Shown: one piece after another, positions 59,641 to 64,000 of the stretch
Layout of the letters: the number at the start of each line of letters is the position of its first letter
Numbering within the stretch: the first letter of the stretch is position 1
DNA from: CAZMGG01 sp964565715
Lineage (GTDB): Bacteria; Planctomycetota; UBA1135; UBA2386
DNA length: 64,000 bases
Assembly: GCA_964565715.1 (NCBI GenBank)
Contig: CAZMGG010000005.1
Coordinates: 31,055-95,054 of the forward strand
Direction: 5' to 3'
Position numbers and translations under genes: made by a program
Notes under the pieces: generated by a model
Databases searched by the model: none
The model's input: the letters and a program-made list of their open reading frames with translations, nothing else
Told to the model about the DNA's origin: nothing

Positions 59641-60360
59641 TCAGGCCAGATCGAACAGCAGCACCTCGGCGCCGGACCGGCCGGCCCGCAGCCGCATCTC
59701 CGCGGGGTGCCGCAGGGCGGCCCCGTCGCCCTGCTGCAGGGCCGTGCCGTCCAGGTCCACCGTGCCCCGGGCCACCTGCAGCCAGACGTGCCGGCCCGGC
59801 CCCACCTCGTGCGCCACCGCCTTGCCGGGCCCCAGCCGCCCGGCCAGCACCCGGGCGTCCTGGTGGATCACCACCGCCCCCGCCTCGCCGGGCGGGGCGG
59901 CGACCACCGCCAGCCGGTCGTTCAGGTCTTCGGGCGGCAGGCTCACCTGGTGGTAGCGGGGCTCGAGCCCGCGCCGTTCCGGCAGCAGCCAGACCTGCAG
60001 CAGGTGCACCGGCTCGCTGGGGCTGGCGTTGTGCTCGCTGTGCAGGATGCCGGTGCCCGCCGACATGATCTGCGCGTCGCCGGGCCGGATCACCGCCGAG
60101 TGGCCCATGCTGTCCTCGTGCCGCAGGCTGCCGGACAGGATCCAGGTCAGGATCTCCATGTCCCGGTGCGGATGCATGCCGAAGCCGGTGCCCGGCGCCA
60201 CCACGTCCTCGTTGATCACCCGCAGGCTGCGGAAGTGCATCCAGGCCGGATCGTGGTAGTCGGCAAACGAGAAGGTGTGCCAGCTGTCGAGCCAGCCGTG
60301 CTCGGCATGGCCCCGTTCGCCGGCGCGACGGAGGGTGGGTTCGGGCGAGGGTCGGGTCAT
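59641..60360 (-). CDS. Pirin family protein (quercetinase-like bicupin)
   Basis: 239 residues from the ATG at 60360. The first cupin has the metal-ligand stretch GMHPHRDMEILTWI, then HSEHNAS with a further His/Glu pair, matching YhhW-type pirins. The second cupin is less conserved. Such proteins bind iron or nickel/copper and may oxidise quercetin-like compounds or act as regulators; the substrate in bacteria is usually unknown. It is divergent from the zinc metallopeptidase gene across 123 bases. Confidence 0.88.
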   Translation of the reverse strand: MTRPSPEPTLRRAGERGHAEHGWLDSWHTFSFADYHDPAWMHFRSLRVINEDVVAPGTGFGMHPHRDMEILTWILSGSLRHEDSMGHSAVIRPGDAQIMSAGTGILHSEHNASPSEPVHLLQVWLLPERRGLEPRYHQVSLPPEDLNDRLAVVAAPPGEAGAVVIHQDARVLAGRLGPGKAVAHEVGPGRHVWLQVARGTVDLDGTALQQGDGAALRHPAEMRLRAGRSGAEVLLFDLA

Positions 60361-60483
60361 GGAACGGGCGGGGCCATGGGATGGGCGGCAGGCGCTCGCA
60401 AGCCACCGGCACCCCGGTTTCGCTGGAATCGGCCGGCGCCCAAGACTACACACCGCGCCGTCCGCACGCGGACCTCACCAACC

Positions 60484-61191
60484 ATGATGTACGACGTCGT
60501 CTACTGGATCGTGATCGGAGTCGGCCTGGTGCTGGGCCTGCTGGCCCAGGCCGGCGTCAAGAGTGCCTTCCACCGCTACAGCCAGGTGCGGAGCCGCCGG
60601 GGCATCACCGGCGCCGACGTGGCCCGCACCATCCTGCAGGCCAACGGCATCCACGACGTGCAGGTCGAGCACGTCCGTGGCACCCTCTCGGACCACTACG
60701 ACCCGAGCAGCAAGACCCTGCGGCTCAGCGACCCGGTCTACGCCTCCGACAGCATCGCCGCGGTCGGCGTCGCCGCCCACGAGGTCGGCCACGCCATCCA
60801 GCACGCGCACGGCTACGCGCCGTTGAAGTTCCGCTCGGCGTGGGTGCCGATCGCCGGCTTCGGCAGCAACCTGGGCATCTGGCTCGTCTTCGCCGCGGTG
60901 CTGATGGGCGGCATCCACGGCGGCGGCGCCACGCTCGGCCTGATCGGGCTGATCCTGTTCGGCACCTCGACGGTGTTCACCCTGATCACCCTGCCGGTCG
61001 AGTTCGACGCCAGCAAGCGCGCGCTCGTCACCCTCGAGCAGGGCGGCGTGCTCGCCGCCGACGAGATGCCCGGCGCCCGGCGCGTGCTGAACGCGGCGGC
61101 CATGACCTACGTCGCGGCCTTCGTCACCTCGCTGATGCAGCTGCTCTACTGGGCCTACGCGCTGGGCCTGTTCGGCCGCCGCGAGGAATGA
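60484..61191 (+). CDS. Zinc metallopeptidase of the YugP type (membrane-bound neutral peptidase)
   Basis: 235 residues. One N-terminal helix (YWIVIGVGLVLGLLAQ) is followed by the zinc motif HEVGH (99-103). Two more hydrophobic segments follow (VPIAGFGSNLGIWLVFAAVL; LGLIGLILFGTSTVFTLITLPVEFDAS), the last bearing the conserved EFDAS with a likely third ligand. It is membrane-embedded with a cytoplasmic or lateral active site. The physiological substrate is not established. Two ATGs at 60484 and 60487 are possible starts. Confidence 0.88.
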   Translation: MMYDVVYWIVIGVGLVLGLLAQAGVKSAFHRYSQVRSRRGITGADVARTILQANGIHDVQVEHVRGTLSDHYDPSSKTLRLSDPVYASDSIAAVGVAAHEVGHAIQHAHGYAPLKFRSAWVPIAGFGSNLGIWLVFAAVLMGGIHGGGATLGLIGLILFGTSTVFTLITLPVEFDASKRALVTLEQGGVLAADEMPGARRVLNAAAMTYVAAFVTSLMQLLYWAYALGLFGRREE

Positions 61192-61213
61192 CCTGGGCCC
61201 CGGCCGGGGCCCG

Positions 61214-62128
61214 CTACCACTGGTCGGCGAGCCAGAGCGCCTTGGCCGCTTCGGCCTCGGGCTTGCTCGGCCGGCACTCGACGCCGACGTAGCCGCGGTA
61301 GCCCAGCTCGTGGAGCTGCCGCAGCACCCGCGGGTAGTGGATCTCGCCGGTGCCGGGCTCGAACCGGCCGGGATGGTCGGCCAGCTGGATGTAGCCGACC
61401 TGGTCGAAGCCGTCCTTCAGGCGCCCGCACAGATCGCCCTCGGTGATCTGCATGTGGTAGAGGTCCCAGTTGATCTTGACGTGGGTGCTGTTCACCGCCC
61501 GGCAGATCCGCACCGCGTCCTCGCTGCGCGACAGGCAGTGGCCCTTGTGATCGACGCGGATGTTGAGCGGCTCCATGATCAGCATCACGTCGTGCTGCTC
61601 GGCGACCGGCGCCGCCTTGGTCAGCGCCGTGATGACGTGATCGTGCATCTCGGCCTGGGTCATGCCCTGCTGGTCGTTGCCGGCGATCACCGTCATCTTC
61701 TTGCAGTCGAGCTGCTTCGCCGCCTCGCAACCCGCCCCGATCTCGTCGACGAAGCGGCCGTGGTTCTCGGGGTTGTTCATCGTCGGCGAGAAGCCCCAGC
61801 CGAGGAACTGCGCGACGACGATACCGAGTTCCTTGGTCAGCGCCGCGATCGCCGGCAGGTCCTTGCCCCGCCACGGCCACATCTCGATGGCCGGGAAGCC
61901 GAGCGCGTGCGCCGCCCGGATCCGGTCCAGCAGCGGCAGCTTGCCGAACCACATCTCGATGTTGGCGGCGAACTTCGTCTTCGGCGTGCGCGCCGGCTGG
62001 TCGGGGATGCCGGGCCTGGGGTCCTGGGTGGCGCCCGGGTCCTGCCCGGTCAGCGCGTTCGCGGTGACGGCAGCGGCGACGGCGGCAGGGGCGGCGGCGA
62101 GAAAGGCACGACGGTGGGGGTGGTTCAT
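61214..62128 (-). CDS. Tat-exported sugar-isomerase-like TIM-barrel protein (hydroxypyruvate isomerase family)
   Basis: 304 residues from the ATG at 62128. A twin-arginine signal (MNHPHRRAFLAAAPAAVAAAV) precedes the barrel. Family features include GFPAIEMWPWRG, VMLIMEPLN with the metal Glu, HVKINWDLYHMQ, and GYVGVECRPS with a second metal Glu. The reaction is probably an isomerisation or epimerisation of a sugar or hydroxy-keto acid. Secreted TIM-barrel proteins of this type are common in planctomycetes. It converges on the metallopeptidase gene. Confidence 0.85.
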   Translation of the reverse strand: MNHPHRRAFLAAAPAAVAAAVTANALTGQDPGATQDPRPGIPDQPARTPKTKFAANIEMWFGKLPLLDRIRAAHALGFPAIEMWPWRGKDLPAIAALTKELGIVVAQFLGWGFSPTMNNPENHGRFVDEIGAGCEAAKQLDCKKMTVIAGNDQQGMTQAEMHDHVITALTKAAPVAEQHDVMLIMEPLNIRVDHKGHCLSRSEDAVRICRAVNSTHVKINWDLYHMQITEGDLCGRLKDGFDQVGYIQLADHPGRFEPGTGEIHYPRVLRQLHELGYRGYVGVECRPSKPEAEAAKALWLADQW

Positions 62129-62222
62129 GGGCACGCTCGGACGGGAGGGCCCGGATGATCGGGGATGGGGGGTCGGAAGGGAACAGGATGGTCGTTGTGC
62201 CGGTGCGGAGCGGGTTGGCAGT

Positions 62223-63677
62223 TCACCGCGGCTTCGGCCCGAACCGCGGCCCCAGCCAGTCGGTGATCGCCGCCAGCGCCGCTGGCGCCATCGTCTCCTC
62301 GATGCGCGCATACTCCTCGACCATCCCCGTGCGGCACGTCTGCAGCAGGTGGTTGAGGTCGGGCAGCGCGACGCAGGCGAAGTCCGGGTTCTGCCCCGCC
62401 TGCAATGCCGCCCGCAGGCCCCCCAGGTTCTGCGCGGCGTCGACCTGACGGTCCTTCTCGCCGTTCAGCGCCAGCACCGGGCAACGCAGCCCCTGCACCG
62501 CCGGCGCCGGATCGTGGGCCAGGAACCAGCGCAGCCACGGCTTGTCGGCTTCGCGCAGCGCCGTCAGCAGGTCCTTCGGGCCGCCGACGCGCAGCCGCTC
62601 GACCGCGGTCATCCCGTCCCAGGCCCGCTCGGCGAGTTCCTCGATGGCCTTCGCCCGCGTCGTCGCATCCTTCTCCTGCGCCAGGATCGTGAACAGCTCC
62701 CGGTGCAGCGCCTGGTTCTTCGCCAGCTCCGTCTTGCCCATCTGCTGGCCGAGCAGCAGCTCCCGCTGCCGCAGCAGCAGCTCGATGCCTTCCACGCCCG
62801 GGCCCGCCAGCAGCACGCAGAAGGCGATGCCGCTGTCCTTCATCGAGGCCACCAGCGGCGCGATCAGGCCGCCTTCGCTGTGGCCGCAGAGGCCGAGCCG
62901 CTTCCCGTCGACCTCCTGTTGCTGCCGCAGGAACGCCACCATCGCCACCACATCCCCGGCCAGGTCGGCGGACGTCGCCTCGCTGGCGCTGCCGCCCGAC
63001 CCGCCGACGCCACGATCGTCGCAGCGCAGCCCCGCGAAGCCGTGCCGCGCCAGATGGTCGGCCAGCACCAGGAACGGCTGGTGGCCCATCAGGCTCTCGT
63101 TGCGGTCCTGGGAGCCCGAGCCGGTGATCAGCACCACCGTCGGGTGCGGCCCCTCGCCGTCGGGCACGGTCAGCGTGCCGGCGAGCGTGAAGTCCTGCAC
63201 CGGGATCTGCACCTCGCGCTCGCGGTAGGGGAACGGCGGCTTCGGCGTCTGCGGTCGGTGTGTCTTCGGTGCCTCGGTGGTGCGGGCCAGCTCGAGGGGC
63301 AGGCGGCCGTTCTGGTGCCAATGGCCCTCGATGCGATCGCCGTCGCTGGCGAAGGTGCCCTCGAAGCGGGCCCGCAGCCGGGTGAGGCCGAGGCGCAGGG
63401 TGCGCTCCTCGAGGGTGACCTGGTCGATCGGCAGGCCGTTGGCGCCCTGGTCGAGGCTGTCGAGCGTGCCGCGCAGGGCGCCGTCGTCGCCGCGCTCGAT
63501 GCGGATCAGGAGGCGCAGTTCGGTCTGCGGCGGCACCTTGAGGGTGCCGAGCCACATGCCGACGGGATCGGGCGGCACGGGGGCCGGCGGTGTCTCCTGC
63601 GCGCGGGCCGGCGGCGCCAGGATGGTGAGGCCGAGGAGGGTGGCGAGGCACGGAAGGCGTAGGCGCATGCGGGTCAC
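62223..63677 (-). CDS. Secreted alpha/beta hydrolase (serine esterase/peptidase type)
   Basis: 484 residues from GTG at 63677; an ATG at 63668 is nearly as good, and AGAGGA lies close upstream. A signal peptide (LPCLATLLGLTILAPPARAQ) precedes a DUF3887-like beta region (residues 40-130). The hydrolase domain has an oxyanion loop LITGSGSQDRN, nucleophile elbow GHSEGG with Ser267, acidic residue in NGEKDRQV and His in DLNHLLQ. It may cleave an ester or act as a peptidase on short substrates. Its promoter region is the 63678-63840 stretch, in which I see no clear promoter. Confidence 0.82.
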   Translation of the reverse strand: MTRMRLRLPCLATLLGLTILAPPARAQETPPAPVPPDPVGMWLGTLKVPPQTELRLLIRIERGDDGALRGTLDSLDQGANGLPIDQVTLEERTLRLGLTRLRARFEGTFASDGDRIEGHWHQNGRLPLELARTTEAPKTHRPQTPKPPFPYREREVQIPVQDFTLAGTLTVPDGEGPHPTVVLITGSGSQDRNESLMGHQPFLVLADHLARHGFAGLRCDDRGVGGSGGSASEATSADLAGDVVAMVAFLRQQQEVDGKRLGLCGHSEGGLIAPLVASMKDSGIAFCVLLAGPGVEGIELLLRQRELLLGQQMGKTELAKNQALHRELFTILAQEKDATTRAKAIEELAERAWDGMTAVERLRVGGPKDLLTALREADKPWLRWFLAHDPAPAVQGLRCPVLALNGEKDRQVDAAQNLGGLRAALQAGQNPDFACVALPDLNHLLQTCRTGMVEEYARIEETMAPAALAAITDWLGPRFGPKPR

Positions 63678-63840
63678 AATCCTCTGGGGCCGGGAGAGGG
63701 TGCGCGAGGAGGTTCTGGGTTCGTGGTCGCGGATGGCGGCGCCGGGGGATGGTCGAGGGCCCGGGGCTGGACGGCAGGTGCTGGCGCGGCGTAGCGTTCA
63801 CCGCGGCGTGGGAGGAACGCAGCAACCGAGGAAGGTCCCG

Positions 63841-64000
63841 ATGAGTGAAGAAACACGCGAATTCGCTGGGGTAGGCCGGGTCTCCGGGTCTCCGGGTCTC
63901 CGGGTCTCCGGGTCTCCGGGTCTCCGGGTCTCGAGGCGAGCTTCCGCGCTTTCCGAGCAGGAGATCCGGCATCGGTGCCGGCGCTGCTCGAGCAGGTGGA
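63841..64000 (+). CDS. Possible start of a gene running off the window edge
   Basis: An ATG at 63841 follows AGGAAGG at 63829-63835 with 5-base spacing, one of the best ribosome-binding sites in the window. The frame reads MSEETREFAGVG and then runs through the 8-bp repeat as a low-complexity Gly/Ser/Arg-Val-Pro peptide, staying open to the end. The repeat makes a true protein doubtful, so this may only look like a gene. Only the first 53 codons can be seen. Confidence 0.25.
   Translation, partial: MSEETREFAGVGRVSGSPGLRVSGSPGLRVSRRASALSEQEIRHRCRRCSSRW
63876..63931. repeat. Tandem 8-bp repeat, seven copies of CCGGGTCT
   Basis: Seven perfect head-to-tail copies of CCGGGTCT occupy 63876-63931, with a partial copy after. 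Because 8 is not a multiple of 3, each change in copy number shifts any reading frame through it. The unit would encode an Arg-Arg-Pro-Gly-Asp-Pro-Glu-Thr-type peptide on the minus strand. It looks like a minisatellite prone to slippage. No function is visible. Confidence 0.9.

Noticed and set aside
62125..63972. A 615-residue minus-strand frame beginning in the octamer repeat
   Set aside because: It overlaps the alpha/beta hydrolase in another frame, and its start is the repeat-encoded low-complexity peptide.

Overview
The window is very GC-rich and densely coded. It looks like a chromosomal segment from a member of the Planctomycetota, probably a marine or freshwater lineage assembled from environmental DNA. 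That is an inference from the gene mix: a secreted sulfatase, a Tat-signal sugar-isomerase-like TIM-barrel protein, several secreted kelch/beta-propeller proteins, a CotH-kinase surface protein, a secreted VWA protein with HEAT-like repeats, and housekeeping genes scattered outside their usual clusters. I see no insertion sequence, prophage, CRISPR array, rRNA gene or replication origin.

Layout. 1-5 kb: the 3' end of mutL, a DUF2868/DUF3482 membrane-protein/GTPase pair, and two secreted proteins of unknown function. 5-8 kb: an inactive/active M16 peptidase pair. 8-11 kb: hisS-nadD-(MraY/WecA-like transferase), then a divergent small lipoprotein. 11-19 kb, minus strand: miaA, asnB, a polysaccharide flippase, an unusual alanine/sodium symporter with a WD40 propeller built into its N-terminal region, and rsmG. 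19-25 kb: a metallophosphoesterase, yidC, an AroQ chorismate mutase and a double-barrel U32/RlhA-like protein. 25-32 kb: a secreted kelch protein, a FitA/VapC toxin-antitoxin pair, an MDR dehydrogenase, panB and a PcnB-like poly(A) polymerase/CCA-transferase with a long Arg-rich tail and no ordinary start codon. 32-38 kb: three kelch proteins and dus. 38-41 kb: tRNA-Leu(CAG), smpB, ssrA (tmRNA) and a small compositionally different patch holding a DUF6941 gene and hicBA. 41-50 kb: CotH/lamin-tail protein, sulfatase, chemotaxis-type receptor, VWA protein, MFS transporter. 50-58 kb: two YfhO-family membrane proteins diverging from a membrane protein/GT39 pair. 57.9-60 kb: yidD, rnpA and a TPR lipoprotein. 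60-64 kb: pirin, zinc metallopeptidase, Tat TIM-barrel protein, alpha/beta hydrolase, and an 8-bp tandem repeat.

How genes fit together. Ten adjacent pairs are translationally coupled or share overlapping ends. In most, the stop of one gene overlaps the start of the next as ATGA or GTGA. Trans-translation is complete: smpB lies directly upstream of ssrA, whose tag reads ANQHYSLAA. Envelope biogenesis is a theme: flippase, MraY/WecA-like transferase, YfhO and GT39 glycosyltransferases, YidC/YidD. The normally linked rpmH-rnpA-yidD-yidC block is split: rnpA-yidD lies at 58 kb, yidC at 20 kb, and rpmH is not next to either.

The most interesting signals are: the WD40-symporter fusion; the PcnB-like gene with a non-canonical start and a roughly 380-residue Arg-rich/acidic tail; and a recurrent small beta-type module in six secreted proteins, placed N-terminally in two and C-terminally in four.
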